A stretch of 64,000 nt of DNA from Cocos nucifera (GCA_006176705.1 QRFJ01005241.1:1-64000); one strand, 5' to 3'. Shown: positions 46,837 through 58,345, numbered from the stretch's first letter. The notes: generated by a model from the letters alone, not told the origin. Numbers and translations: made by a program.

Positions 46837-47660
46837 ATGTCTGCATCCAACCCACTAGCATGAATCCTAGACACCCATAGACTGATCAGACCAAATTACA
46901 AAGATTGGCTTCGGAACTTCAAAATCATTTTGGATTCTAAAAAGTTAACTCATGTATTGGACCAAGACCCTCCCACCTTACCAGCTCATCCATCCGTTGA
47001 ATAGAGAGCATCTCTAGATAAGTGGATGGATGAAGATAACATGATCAGATATTACATGTTGGACTCGATATCTGATGAGCTTCAGCACCAACATGAACAT
47101 ATTAGGACTTTCCACTAAATGTTGGCTCACCTACAAGAGATGTTTAGTGAACAGAGTTGCACAGTCAAATATCAAGTCACTAAACGACTATTTAAGGCTA
47201 AAATGCATGATGGACAGTCAGTCCAAGATCATTATCTGATAATGATCAAGAACTTGGAAGAGCTTGAGAAGCTCAGAGTGAGGTTGAACTTGGATCTGTA
47301 GAATGATATAATTCTGCAATCCTTGACTGATGCATATGAGCAGTTCATCATGAACTATCATATGCATAAACATCAAAATTCCCTGGTTGAACTTATAAAC
47401 ATGCTGGTTACTATTGAGCTTTTTATGAAAGATTCTAAAGGCTCAGTGCTTGCTATGGAATGGACTTCTTCTAAGAGAAAGTCTTTTGAAAAGAAGAAGT
47501 CTGTGAAAAAGCAGAAGGTGGAAGGAGGAAAGAAGAAAAAGACAGAGTTGGAAAAGAAGGCCGCTGACAAAGAAAAGTATTTCTATTGCAACAATGATGA
47601 CCACTGAAAGTGGAACTGTCCTACTTACCTGGCCACCCTGAAGAATAAGGAGGCAGGTCC
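46837..47660 (+). pseudogene. gag: Copia gag, element A3
   Basis: Starts MSASNPLA at 46837, with a stop already at codon 9 (CGA to TGA is likely, by comparison with A2's intact codon). One frame then runs through DTHRLIRPNYKDWLRNFKII, QEMFSEQSCTVKYQVTKRLF (47140s), VQDHYLIMIKNLEELEKL (47220s) and a lysine-rich tail near 47500-47570. The zinc knuckle reads YFYCNNDDH-KWNCP near 47575-47625: the second cysteine is aspartate and the tryptophan codon is a stop. A frameshift near 47660 separates it from protease. It has four or five stops in all, fewer than A2. Confidence 0.9.
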
Positions 47661-48181
47661 TTCGGAGGTATGCACGTTATTGAGTCTAACCTTATAATTT
47701 CATCTGCATCCAATTGGTTGCTTGACTCTGGTTCTAGTGTTCATTTGTACACTTCCATGCAGGGTCTTGAGGATAGCAGGAGGCTGAGGGATAGTGAGAT
47801 GATCCTGCACGTCGAAAATGGAGCAAGAGTTACTGTCATGGCCATGGGAACATACCCTCTTCGACTACCAACTGGTTTAGACTTAGTGTTAAAAGACTGT
47901 TATTATGTGCCTACAGCAAGTAGGAATTTGATTTCTATTTCTTACCTTACATTAGAAGGCTATGTAATTAGTTTTCTTAAGAATCATTATAACATTCTTT
48001 ATGAAAGAAATAAAATTGCAAGTGATTTCCTTATTAACGGTCTTTACCAGTTACAAATTGATGTATCTATTTTTAATATCGAGCAAAATGTGAAAACCAT
48101 GAAACGACCTAGGGATAGTCCAAACGATAGGTATCTATACACCTAAGACTTGATCATATAGCAGAAGATAGGGTTAACAAA
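47661..48181 (+). pseudogene. pol: Copia aspartic protease and pre-integrase, element A3
   Basis: The open frame 47670-48146 begins inside the protease leader. The active-site motif LLDSGSSVHLYTS is intact (aspartate codon at 47724), and the C-terminal protease motif YYVPTASRNLISISYL lies near 47901. A pre-integrase segment DSPNDRYLYT ends the frame, and a frameshift near 48150 leads to the integrase frame. This is the only protease in the window with a canonical DSG. Confidence 0.88.
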
Positions 48182-48979
48182 TTGGAGAAAATTAGGCTAT
48201 TGAGTCCGTTGACTTTTGAGTCATATCCAATTTGTGAATCTTGTCTTCATGGCAAAATGACTAAGCTCTCTTTTGTAGGACATGGGGAAAGGGCCACAGA
48301 TCTTCTTACCCTAGTACATACTGATGTGTGTAGCCCATTTGATGTGCCGACGAGAGGCAACTTTATCTACTTCATAACCTTTATCGATGATTTATCTAGG
48401 TATGGGTACATGTATCTTATGAGACATAAGTCTGAAGCTTTTGAAAAGTTCAAAGAATTCAGACATAAAGTAGAAAAGCAAACTAAAAAATCCATCAAGG
48501 TTCTTCGATCAGATCGAGGAGGTGAATACCTTAGTCGAAAATTCCTGGACTATCTCAAGAAAAATGGCATAGTCTCTCAATGGACTCCACTTGGAACACC
48601 TCAACTCAATGGGATTTCAGAATGGAGGAACCAGACTCTATTAGATATGGTCCGATCCATGATGAGCTTCACAGACCTCCCTGATTTTTTTTGGGGATAT
48701 TGTTTGTTAACTGCAATATACTTACTGAATAGAGTTTCTTCTAAAACTATTCCTATCACACCGTATGAGATATGGCATGGTAAGAAACCAAGTCTGAGTC
48801 ATCTCAAAATTTGGGGTTGTCTGGCTCATGTCAAAAGACAACAAGCGGATAAGTTAGACTTTAGGTTCTTTAGAGCTCGATTTATAGGATATCCTAAAGA
48901 GTCATTAGGATATTATTTCTACATTCCAAAAGATCACAATATGATTGTGAGTAGACATTCCATCTTTCTTGAAAAATAG
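48182..48979 (+). CDS. pol: Copia integrase core, element A3 (longest open frame in the window)
   Basis: 265 codons without a stop. Part of the zinc-binding domain remains (ESCLHGKMTKLSF, residues 19-31). The rve core follows, with catalytic Asp48 (VHTDVC), Asp111 (LRSDRGGEY) and Glu147 (GISEWRN). The D111-E147 spacing of 35 residues is the textbook D-D(35)-E arrangement. The C-terminal GKKPSLSHLKIWGC and the FIGYPKES motif typical of copia integrase follow near residues 208-242. The enzyme would join cDNA ends to target DNA in the nucleus. It is only a fragment of the polyprotein: the upstream HHCC histidines lie across a frameshift, and a TAG at 48977 ends the frame, so independent activity is unlikely. 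Confidence 0.85.
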   Translation: MEKIRLLSPLTFESYPICESCLHGKMTKLSFVGHGERATDLLTLVHTDVCSPFDVPTRGNFIYFITFIDDLSRYGYMYLMRHKSEAFEKFKEFRHKVEKQTKKSIKVLRSDRGGEYLSRKFLDYLKKNGIVSQWTPLGTPQLNGISEWRNQTLLDMVRSMMSFTDLPDFFWGYCLLTAIYLLNRVSSKTIPITPYEIWHGKKPSLSHLKIWGCLAHVKRQQADKLDFRFFRARFIGYPKESLGYYFYIPKDHNMIVSRHSIFLEK

Positions 48980-49610
48980 TTTATTCAAGATAATGGCATT
49001 GGAAAGCAGATCAAGCTCGATGAGAAAGTCTCACAAAAGCAATGAGCTAAGGACCAAATGGAACCAAATTAGGTTAAGCCAATCCAATTACTACCTTGTC
49101 CACCTCATAGATCAAAAAAAGTTTTTCATCCTCCTGAGAGGTACTTAGGTACTATTTTAGAGGAAGTAGAGAAAATCTTCCTCATAGGTAATGGGATTCA
49201 TGGTGATGATCCCAAAACCTATAACGAGGTGATATTGAACATCGACTCCGAAAAATGGTTAGAGGCAATGAAGTCAGAAATTGACTCGATGCACTCAAAC
49301 CAAGTCTGGACCTTGGTAGATCCACCAGTAGGTATAGTACCTATTGGGTGTAAATGGATCTATAAGAAAAAGATTGGTGCAGATGAAAATGTGGACACAT
49401 TCAAAGCTAGATTAGTGGCAAAAGGCTATAGTCAATGCGAAGGCATTAACTATCAGGATATCTTTTCACCAATAGCTATGCTAAAATCCATTCGCATATT
49501 GCTTGCTGTTGCAGCCTATTTTGATTATAAAATATGACAAATGGACGTAAAAATGGTATTCTTTAATGGATATCTTGAGGAAGATATCTATATGGAACAG
49601 CTGCTAGGTT
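48980..49610 (+). pseudogene. pol: Copia linker and N-terminal reverse transcriptase, element A3
   Basis: A charged linker carries a few stops. The open frame 49229-49537 then reads EKWLEAMKSEIDSMHSNQVW, TLVDPPVGIVPIGCKWIYKK and FKARLVAKGYSQCEGINY (RVT_2 start). A stop replaces the tryptophan before QMDVK, the first catalytic-aspartate block, near 49541. Same frame as the integrase. A frameshift near 49610 separates it from the next block. Confidence 0.87.
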
Positions 49611-50779
49611 TCACATCAGTGATGATGATCACAAGGTATGCAAGCTACAAAAGTTCATATATGGACTTAAGCAAGCATTTTGGAGCTGGAATACTCATTT
49701 CAATGTTGTGATCAAATTATTTGGTTTCATCAAGAACGAAGAGGAGTATGTGTCTTCAAAAAGGTCAGTGGGAGCGCAGTAATCTTCCTCATATTGTACG
49801 TGGATGACATCCTCCTTATTGAAAATGATATTCTCATGTTGACCACAGTTAAAATATGGTTATCCAAAGAATTCTCCATGAAAGACCTAGGAGAAGCATC
49901 CTTTATTCTGAGAATTAAGGTCTATAGAGATAGACCAAATAGGATGCTAGGACTTTCATAGAAGATGTACATAGAGGAAGTGCTAAAGAGGTTTAGCATG
50001 GAAAACTCTAAGATGGGTTTGGTATCCTTCAGACATGGCATTCATCTTTCCAAGAAGATGTGCCTGAGCACACCTAAGGAAATAGAATGCATGAGCAAGA
50101 TCTCTTATGCTTTAGCAATAGGGAGCCTCATGTATGTCATGTTATGTACATGACCTAATATATCCCATGCTGTGAGTGTCATGAGTAGATATCAGTCGAA
50201 TCTAGATGAAGAACACCAAACTTTTGTGAAATGTATCCTTAAGTACTTGAGAAGAATTAAGGATATGTTGTTGGTCTTTGGTAATGAAGAACTCCAAGTC
50301 TAGAGATTTACAGACTCAGATTTTATGTCCGATGTAGATGATCGAAAGTCGACATCTGAAAGTCTGTTTGTGTCCAATGGTAGAGCTATCAGTTGAAAAA
50401 GTTTCAAGTAGATAGTGATAGCAGATTCCACTATGGAAGCAAAATACTTCACCATGTTAGAAGCTGCAAAGGAGGCATTCTAGTACAAAAAGTTTGCCGC
50501 AGAGATCAGAGTAATGCCATCAGATGCTATTCCTCTGTATTGCGACAACAATGGTGCCATAGCTCTTGCTAAGGAGCTGAGGTCTTATCAAAAATCTAAG
50601 CACATCGAGCGACGATACCACCTCATCTATGATTACCTCGAGAAGGGTTACGTCGAGGTCAATAGAGTCGACTCCGCAGATAATATGGTGGATCCGCTTA
50701 CAAAGCCGTTGGGCCAGCAGAAGATTGAAGCCCACCTAGAGAAGATGGGACTTAGATTTGTAGCCAATTGGCTTTAGGT
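49611..50779 (+). pseudogene. pol: Copia reverse transcriptase catalytic core and RNase H, element A3
   Basis: Contains the intact YVDD box in LILYVDDILLIEND near 49790-49815, then FSMKDLGEASFILRIKVYRD and, after one stop, MYIEEVLKRFSMENS (49965). RNase H: YALAIGSLMYVMLCT near 50110, a decayed middle, and the open frame 50514-50777 with LYCDNNGAIALAKE, KSKHIERRYHLI and DSADNMVDPLTKPLGQQK, ending MGLRFVANWL and TAG. The terminal part is unbroken for 87 codons. Confidence 0.88.
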
Positions 50780-50780
50780 C

Positions 50781-50791
50781 AAGTGGGAGTT
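50781..50791 (+). other. Polypurine tract of A3
   Basis: AAGTGGGAGTT directly precedes the 3' LTR and follows the pol stop codon at once. The same tract occurs in A2 at 35214-35224. It would prime plus-strand DNA synthesis. Confidence 0.75.
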
Positions 50792-53073
50792 TATTAGATA
50801 TGTGTGCCCTAGAAGCCAGAATTGGTTGACACTTGTAATACACTTCTAGGGGCAAAATTATAATTTTGATTATAAATAATAAAATGGGTTATTTTCTATC
50901 ATAAATATGTATTTAGTGTCTGTGATACATCCCTTGAGTTAATGGTAATGATAATTCTTATTTTCAAGAGTTGAAAATTTGAGATAAGAATTTTCATTAT
51001 TAACTCATAAAATGCTCTTGACCATAGGATCATCATGAGGATGGTGATTGATCTGAAAGATTGGTGTACAATCACTTCTTCATAGTATATGAGTCTTGAT
51101 GTATGGTGTAGAGACATCAGAGTGAGTGTACAGGTACTCGTTAGAGAATGAGGGCATTGAGCGTGACCACCTTGAGCAGTCATAAGGAAGTCTACCTTCT
51201 CGTCGATGACTGACTCGAAGATGTAGTGGGGTGTTTGGTTCTTTGACCTGAGGTGCATCGACAGTTCACCTTGAGGGTGTTATAGTTTGACTACACCATG
51301 ACTCGATCTTCTAGCCATTTGGAATCCTGAGGTGTATGTTGGCTATAGCATGTTCATTGTAGGAATTGGATTGCACCAAAAGAAAATCTATCTACCTCGG
51401 TGGATGAGGAGCAGCCCTATGATGATCATGAGAATCAAGTCCATAAGCCCATGGCCATGGCAGAGTGAAATAATAGAAAGAGTTTCTATTAAGGTTTTCA
51501 CATCAGACTTGAATCAAATGATTAAATCATATGATAGAAATTAGGGTTTGACAAGTTCATCTTAACCCTAATCTGATCGGGGCTCAAGATAGAAGAACTT
51601 AATCACACAAGTAGCTGCACCAAGAGGTTCATTTTTAGTTTTGATGGGTTGCCACCCTATACTGCTAGGTGTCACTGGTGGATTTTAGGAGCAATTAGAA
51701 TGATTTAGATGATCGATCATTCTAGTTGTCTAAATCAGAAAAGTTCTGATCCATCGAAAGGAGTTTCGATGATGTCGATGATAGAGATCATGATATATCT
51801 CGTTACCATATAGAATTGAATCTAACTGGATCACACAAATAAGAATTTGGACCTAGATATCATCAATTAGACTAATCAAGTTCAATTGATTTGAATTAGA
51901 TTCAATTAGGTTCAAGAAAATCATGCTAATACACGATTGAGCCTAACGTTCTCCTTCTACTATCATTAAAAGTTGTCTCGACTGAGCCAAATATGTTTGT
52001 GCTTGCTTAGGTACCTTTACTTGGTCTGACTGGAGCTTGTCTAGGTTAGAAAAGGGTTGTTTTAATTTATAAGATAAATTTGAGACAACACCTGCCATTT
52101 TTCATCACCTGCTAATTCTTATCTTTGACTTTGGTCGAATGTTGACCTTTGACACTTAGACATCTACCCATGTGTCATGCACCTATTGGAGAGCAGATAG
52201 GGACTTATCCCCTTGCTAGATTTTGGAAAGGAGGGGGTGCACACCTAGGGAGGCGTGCATCCATGGATAGGGATGCTTGGAGTCCCATACAAATGGGACT
52301 CCAAGTTGCTTCTTGGTTTCTACTTAGGTGGCCCATAACTATAGACTTTGACCAGTCTTAGGTGCCATCTAAGGATGAATTAGTAGGGCTCTCATCTGAT
52401 TAGATCAGATGATGTCATCTCATCAATCAAATTTAGATCTGATTGCATGAAGCAACATAATTTGTCGGGATGATGTGGCACTGCATGGTGTAGTAGGGTC
52501 TATATAAACCCTATCTGCGCACAACTTTTAGAGAGTTCTCTGTTAGCCCATGCCCTAAGGCTGTTCCTCTCCCTCCTCCATACCATCTTTTGATCCTCTC
52601 TCTCCTCTCCATGCCCAAGGGAAGTTGGGCTTCAATTTGGTGCGATCCAGGCAAGAAAAAGCTGACGATAAAGGAAGAAGGCAGCACTGTTGTAGAGACG
52701 ACTATAGATCTTCAAAAAAAATTTTGAAGATCCTTCAAATCAGATCTAGATTTAATTTTTGGAGAGGTGATAAAAAAGAAGAAAATCTTCAGATCTAGCC
52801 TGAGTGGATACCGATAGAGGTCAGGCGCTTGCATGCCTAGATCTAGAACCTTAGGTAATCAGCAGGATCATCAAAGGATAATCTGATTACCCAACATCAA
52901 GATATAAATTAAATTAATTTTAATTTATTTTTATTTTTATTTATTAGATCTATAAAATTATATCTGAAATATCTCAGATCTGATCTAGATATATGAGAGA
53001 AATTTTTAAAATATCTCTCTTGATCTGATCAAATCTAAACGAACCTAATCCAAAAAATCAGGATTTTTCTTCA
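50792..53073 (+). mobile_element. A3 3' LTR
   Basis: 2282 bp, start TATTAGATATGTGTGCCCTA (TG decayed to TA), end TTCTTCA, followed by AATGC. The U3 hairpin is perfect here (52279-52288 with 52293-52302, arms GGAGTCCCAT and ATGGGACTCC, loop of 4). Confidence 0.95.
52501..52508 (+). promoter_or_regulatory. TATA box, A3 3' LTR
   Basis: TATATAAA, identical to the copy in the 5' LTR. A functional 3' LTR promoter would read out through 53073 into the antisense pol of element G. Confidence 0.6.
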
Positions 53074-53078
53074 AATGC

Positions 53079-53570
53079 TTCACCCAAGTCCTTCATGGAG
53101 ATCTATGATGACAACCAATCTTTTATTTCCTATAGTGCGGCGATGTCATTTTTAATTAAGAGAATATCATCCACGTACAAGACAAGAAATACCACTGCTA
53201 GACTATTTGCCCATTTATAAATGTAAGGCTCTTCTCCATTCTTAACGAAGACATACATTTTGATTACCTTATCAAAATGCATGTTCCAACTCCGAGATGC
53301 TTGCTTCAATCCATAAATGGATCTCTAAAGCTTGCAATCTTGGACTCATCTATGGATGTAAACCCCTCAGGTTGTATCATATACACTACTTTGGTCAGCT
53401 CTCCATTCAGAAAAGCTATTTTTACATCCATCTGTCAGATTTCATAATCTAGATGGACAGCTATCACAAACATTATTTGAATATATTTGAGCATTACCAT
53501 AGGAGAGAACATCTCGTCATAGTCAATATCATAATATTGATGATACCCCTCGACAACCAGATAGACTTTA
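53079..53570 (-). pseudogene. pol: Element G reverse transcriptase, upstream part (minus strand)
   Basis: Read right to left: KVYLVVEGYHQYYDIDYDE-like sequence near 53555-53500, QMDVKIAFLNGEL near 53440, VYMIQPEGFTSIDESK near 53360, GLKQASRSWN near 53310, and the catalytic LVLYVDDIL near 53180. It continues across A3 to 42736. The rest of the gene (gag, protease, integrase) is not seen: at 53570 it is cut by the family A LTR A6. Confidence 0.87.
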
Positions 53571-54631
53571 TGAAGAAAATCTCATTTTTTATCATAGAAT
53601 CGTACAGATCTGATCAGATCTAGGGTGGATATTTTTAAAAATTTTTAAACAATCCAATTAGATCTAAGAGTTCTTAGATCTAATCATGATGATCTGATAT
53701 TAAAAATTAAAATAAAATAAAATTAAATTTAATTTCTTATCTTGTTTGTGTAATCTGATTATCCTATGATGATTTTGATCTTTTCAAAGGTTCTTGAAGG
53801 AGCCACGTATGTGTCTAAAATCTATCGGTATCCACTCGAGTAGGATCTAGACATCTTCTCCTCACAAATCTTGTTTCTAAAGATCATATCTGAATTTGAT
53901 CTGAAGAACCTTCAAAACAACTTTTGAAGGCAGCTTATTCATCTCATGAATACCGTCACGTAGATGCTGGACTCTTCGTAAATTTAATTGGATCTTCTTC
54001 TCTAATTTGTGCCCAAGTTTTGGCACGTAGAAGAAAGGAAAAGAGAGGATCAGAGGGGACATGGAAGATGGAAGGGGCAGCAGCATATGGATGTGGCAAT
54101 CATAATTAATTCTAAAAGCCTTTTGCATAGGAGTTTTTATAGAAGTCCCTTACACCATCTAGACTCCTAAGTGATCAAGCAACTTATTTGCTTGATTACC
54201 TAGGACTCCAATATGATAGCCCACATTGCCAACCTGATCTTTATCAAGTTTGGTCACCCAAAACTCCTCCCAAATTAGCGAGAAGAAAGGATAAGGAGGA
54301 GTCCATAGCGTATGGGACTCCTTCCTTTAATAGTTTGATCCAAATCAAACTCTATTAGAAACCCAATCTAGGCACCACAAAAATCATGAAATTGGGTTGA
54401 CCCAAAGTATGACTCGAGCCCAATCACATATCCAAAAATCAAAATGAAATGATTTCTAGAGAAATTTTTAGAAGTCTCTAATCAGATGACCCTCAATTCT
54501 CTCAATTAGGTCAACTTTTGACCCTAGTCCAATTGCACTACGAATGGATTTAATTTCTATAATTAATCTGACCTAGATAGATTTTAGTTAGATGAAAATA
54601 AACCCATCCAAAATATGTGAATAAGTCAAAT
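53571..54631 (-). mobile_element. Family A LTR (A6), right part cut off
   Basis: Minus-strand LTR ending at 53571 (plus-strand TGAAGAAAATCTC, the complement of the CTTCA end). It runs through U5/R and part of U3 to 54631, where a SIRE-like LTR begins. The U3 hairpin (arms GGAGTCCATA and TATGGGACTCC, one bulge) lies at 54298-54321. The candidate left target copy is CTTTA (53566-53570). No primer-binding site adjoins it, so this is either a 3' LTR side or a solo LTR. Confidence 0.8.
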
Positions 54632-55861
54632 TGTTTACCAGCTATACAACCCAAGAGGGGGGGGAGGTGAATTGGGTTTTTAAAATTTTAAAGCTAATTT
54701 AATGATATCAAGATTGAATGATGATATGCAAGACGTGTGTGTGAAGCGATTTAGGTTAGAGAAAAATATAAAAGATTAGAGAGCAAAAATTTAGCAAACT
54801 AAGAAAAGAAAGATAGCAAGAACACTACAAACAAGCAAGATTTACATCGATTCGGTGCTTTTCTTGCACCTACATCCACTCCCCAAGCTCCTACTTAGGA
54901 ATTAAAATCCACTAACCATATTCAAACTGAATACACTATTGAAAACCTCCAATCCTAGCTATTCTAAGATAGAATATTTATTTTTTGGGTACAAACCAAC
55001 CTAATACATTCCTATTCAAGGTTAGGATTAACCTTCCCAAGTTTTGGAACCCTCCCTTAACTTGAATAAAAATAATAAAGTAGGGTAAAAGATTTAATGA
55101 CGATCAAATACAAGTTTAGCTCCCTTTGTGAGCAAATAAAACCTTAAGAATGCTTTTCACAATAATGGAGGAAGCTTCTCTAATTTTCCTCAAGGTTATT
55201 GGAGATTTGAAAGAGCTCTTGAAAGGTAGGTAAACTTGAAACGAAGGCTTCTTTTCTTGAAGATGACTTTTGCTTAGGGCTGAAATTGAATCACACCAAT
55301 CTCTTGTGTTCTTTTTCTATTTAAAGCCTATTAAATCTTCAATAGGTAGAGGAGAGAATCCTGGGCAAGATTTGTAGCCATTGGAGATATTAAAAAAATA
55401 TTAAAATCTATTAAAATAAGAAAAGAATAGCTATTACAGAAAAATTTTTATTGTAGGGGTCGACTCATAGCATAAGGGGTCGACCTCAAGGTCGATCTCT
55501 GAGACAAAATTTAGAAAAATTGCCGTTCTATATTTTTAGCCTTTAGAATAGTAGAGGTTGACCCTGGGGTCAATCCTTGGCATAGAGACAGCATAACAAA
55601 CAATCCTTTTTAGCAGAGAACGACCTAAGGGTCGATCCTTTCGCTTCAAACTTGATTTTCTTCCAAAATAAGCATCCAAAAATTATGAGACTACCTCCAA
55701 AGAATTAGAAATCTTCTATACTTGCTCTTGAGACTCTCAGATCAAAACTTGATAAAATTACGATTTTGCTTCTGAAATACAAAAAGTCTTTTTTCATGCC
55801 AAATTCATTAGTAATCTCCTCAAATGCTTTGTAATCATCAAAATTAATTCTTGGAGCAACA
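54632..55861 (-). mobile_element. SIRE-like copia 3' LTR
   Basis: 1230 bp. On the minus strand it begins TGTTGCTCCAAGAATTAATT at 55861 and ends GCTGGTAAACA at 54632. The end region has the phrase AATTCACCTCCCCCC...CTTGGGTTG typical of SIRE/Maximus LTR ends. The start is preceded by a purine tract. A TATA-like TTTAAATA lies at 55318-55325. An array of GTCGAC/GTCGATC words lies at 55455-55640. The left flank is CAAAT (54627-54631). Confidence 0.85.
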
Positions 55862-55876
55862 ATCTCCTCCTTTTTG
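55862..55876 (-). other. Polypurine tract of the SIRE-like element
   Basis: Minus-strand AAAAAGGAGGAGAT immediately upstream of the LTR start, preceded by TTTTGTCATCATC. This is the usual SIRE-type 3' junction. Confidence 0.8.
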
Positions 55877-56648
55877 ATGATGACAAAATATTTGAGCATA
55901 AGCAAAAATAAAGCATGTAGAAGCATTGATTGAGGGTTTCAAAAATTTTGAAGGAACATGCTACATCATATACTAGGATATTATATTTAATTATTTGAGC
56001 AATATGGCATCAAGAGTAGTTTGATGATTACTTATAGTTAGGCATTTAAATGATTTGCAAAAGTATTTCACTTACTTATTCCTTTTATCAATTTTACTTT
56101 TATTTTATTTCTTTTATCAATTTTACTTCAATTTTGCTTATTGCCCAATTTTATTTACTTTACTCTCCCTTTTTGACATCATCAAGTAAGATCTTAAAGG
56201 ATTTTAAAATTAAAAAATGAAAAAGCCTTCCTCTTAAGTTATTCCATATGTTTTTCTATTAGAACAAGAGTTTATAACAAAACTTTTATTTTACAAATAA
56301 TGATCATAATGAAATTTAGCCAATTCACAAAGATTTCATTTCACATCATTCAAATGACATCATCACATATTTACATTCAAATGATTATCATAACATCAAG
56401 TCATCAAAATATATAAGTGCTAAACATACAAAATATAAAGGTATCAAAAGTATTCATGAGAATTAGGCCATCAAAACATACAAAATTTATGGATACAACT
56501 ATCCATGACCCAAATAGTCAATAGTACCAATGCCATAAGTTTGATCCAAAAAAAAAATATAACCAACTATGACTTGATCAACAACTCATAGAAACAACTA
56601 AGAGATACTAACTCATAACCTAATACAAAGATGACTAAACTAAATCTA
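55877..56648 (-). mobile_element. SIRE-like element: 3' non-coding spacer
   Basis: About 770 bp of AT-rich sequence between the env-like ORF end and the polypurine tract, as usual for SIRE-type elements. No ORF or repeat of note. Confidence 0.6.
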
Positions 56649-58345
56649 TTAAAGATCATGGTTGGAAGCATCTGAATCAAATGAGGAATCAGAGATGTGA
56701 TGGGGTATGACAGGATCAAATCCAGGAGCACGTCCTCGACCATGTCTGCCTCGACCATGGATGTAGGTGCAGGCTCGAGCAGCTAGACGAGATGACTCAG
56801 GAGACTGAGAGAAACTGGGTTGAGCAAGAAGAGCAATCCTAATAGTGTCTAAATGATCCAGTGCTCTCGACATGGACTAAGCGATGGCACCAATCTGTGC
56901 AGATAGAGTCTCACTAGAATCTCTAAACTCTCTCCTCAGGAAGTCAAAATTACCCTCCAAAACACCTTAGAGTCTGGCTGCCTTAGCAGTAAGATCTGAT
57001 ATCTCTGAAATATCCTCTCTCATCTGGGGATGAGCTAAATCCAAAATCTACCTCTAGAAATCTAAAACTCTGCCTATCAATCTCAAAATACATCCCTCGA
57101 GGTCCTCATGCCGTGTACACCGAGCAGAAAGCAACTGGAAGATAGTAGATATATGTGGAATCACAGACTGATTAGAAGATGGGATGAAGTGTGTACTCTC
57201 CTCCTAAGTGGTACTGGCTATCTACTGAGATAAAAGATCTGCAATCCTCTAAGATAGGATATCGACAATCGGCTAAATCAACTGATCAGTGATCCTCCTG
57301 ATCTGGTCATCAGTGAATCTAACATCTGTGACTCTGCTCCTCGATGGTGCCACATCAACATCTTTCCTCACTGACTCTGAGGGACCAGTCTCATGATCAG
57401 ATGCAAGCTAAAAATCAGGAGATCCTCTATGATCATGAGGAGGTGAAAATGGTCCCTCCTCCTTAGCTCTCTCTAAATTCTTAGCACCTTTGGACCAATC
57501 GCCATCAATCTTTAAAAAACCCATGCGATGCAATGCGTGGTGGTTGATGGTATCAGTGTGAGATAATCTGGCAACTGGTTCTCCTTCAAAACTAACTCCA
57601 AACCTCCTAAGCACTAATGAGAGGGCTATACCATAGGGTAGATGTGCCTTAGACCTATTCAAGGTCTCTCTCATCATTTCTATCATCAAAATATGAAGAT
57701 TAAAGGGGGTCTTTGTAATCACATGAAACATGATACATATGTCCCTACCAGATAATAAATCATGCCTGCCACTCCTAGGAACAAATAACTTAGTAACCAT
57801 GGTGTGTAACGCTCTCATTTCAGTAGAAAGAATCTTGGCCTCTAATTTATTCAAATTTTCTTCATTTCTCTCCCCAAGATGGCTCTCAGTCCTTCTTCTT
57901 TATGGGTTAGTTCCATTTTCTTGTAACCCTCACATGGTAATCTTAGAATTTCCTCCAGGTGAACTGGATCAAAAGTAATCTCAGTACCTTTAACAATAGA
58001 TTTTACTGTTCCATTGAAGTATGCCAAATTTAGGTAAAACTCTCTAACCAAATCCACATATGTAGCTTCTTTCAACTTGCAAAAGTAATCCCATCCTTGC
58101 TTTTTAATTTTTAACATAAATGAAAATCCTTCTTTATCAAAGAAACTAAAATCGACATTCTTTCCTGGTTCAACCTTTCTATCAGACAAAGGGACCTTAC
58201 TTGGTGTGAGAGGAGACTATGAAGATCGTCTGGAGGCAGAGGTTGGACCAGGAGAGGGCTCTGGTGTTGTTCTTTTTCGACTGACTTCTTCCTCTAAGCA
58301 ACGGGCTGATTTTCTTCTTTGCGGCAATTTCATCTTGGGTGCCAT
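56649..58345 (-). pseudogene. Env-like / 'putative plant transposon protein' ORF of the SIRE-like element
   Basis: The third ORF downstream of pol. Start ATG at 58345 (MAPKMKLPQRRKSARCLEEE), with a serine/proline-rich N-terminus. The region 58189-57851 reads WDYFCKLKEATYVDLVREFY, KGTEITFDPVHLEEILRLP. After a frameshift, 57854-57408 reads LHTMVTKLFVPRSGRHDLLS, CIMFHVITKTPFNLHILMI and LPYGIALSLVLRRFGVSFEG. This is the pattern of the Pfam 'putative plant transposon protein' domain (Transposase_32), also annotated as env-like in SIRE-type copias. A coiled-coil-like stretch near 56950-56880 and an arginine/glycine-rich tail (about 56730) follow. I see no convincing transmembrane segment. Several stops and two frameshifts. 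Function unknown. Confidence 0.75.

Larger units (their letters stand above)
42737..53073 (+). mobile_element. Full-length family A copia element A3 (best preserved)
   Basis: 10,337 bp: 5' LTR 42737-44985, primer-binding site, 1.85-kb leader, gag-pol 46837-50779, polypurine tract 50781-50791, 3' LTR 50792-53073. It is inserted in the RT of element G. LTR divergence by eye is about 6-7 percent over the first 250 bases, mostly transitions. Gag-pol is in three frames with a few stops, so it is non-autonomous now. Confidence 0.95.

Noticed and set aside
57730..57978. Plus-strand frame opposite the env-like ORF
   Set aside because: It is the shadow of the minus-strand ORF, which has recognisable conserved blocks.
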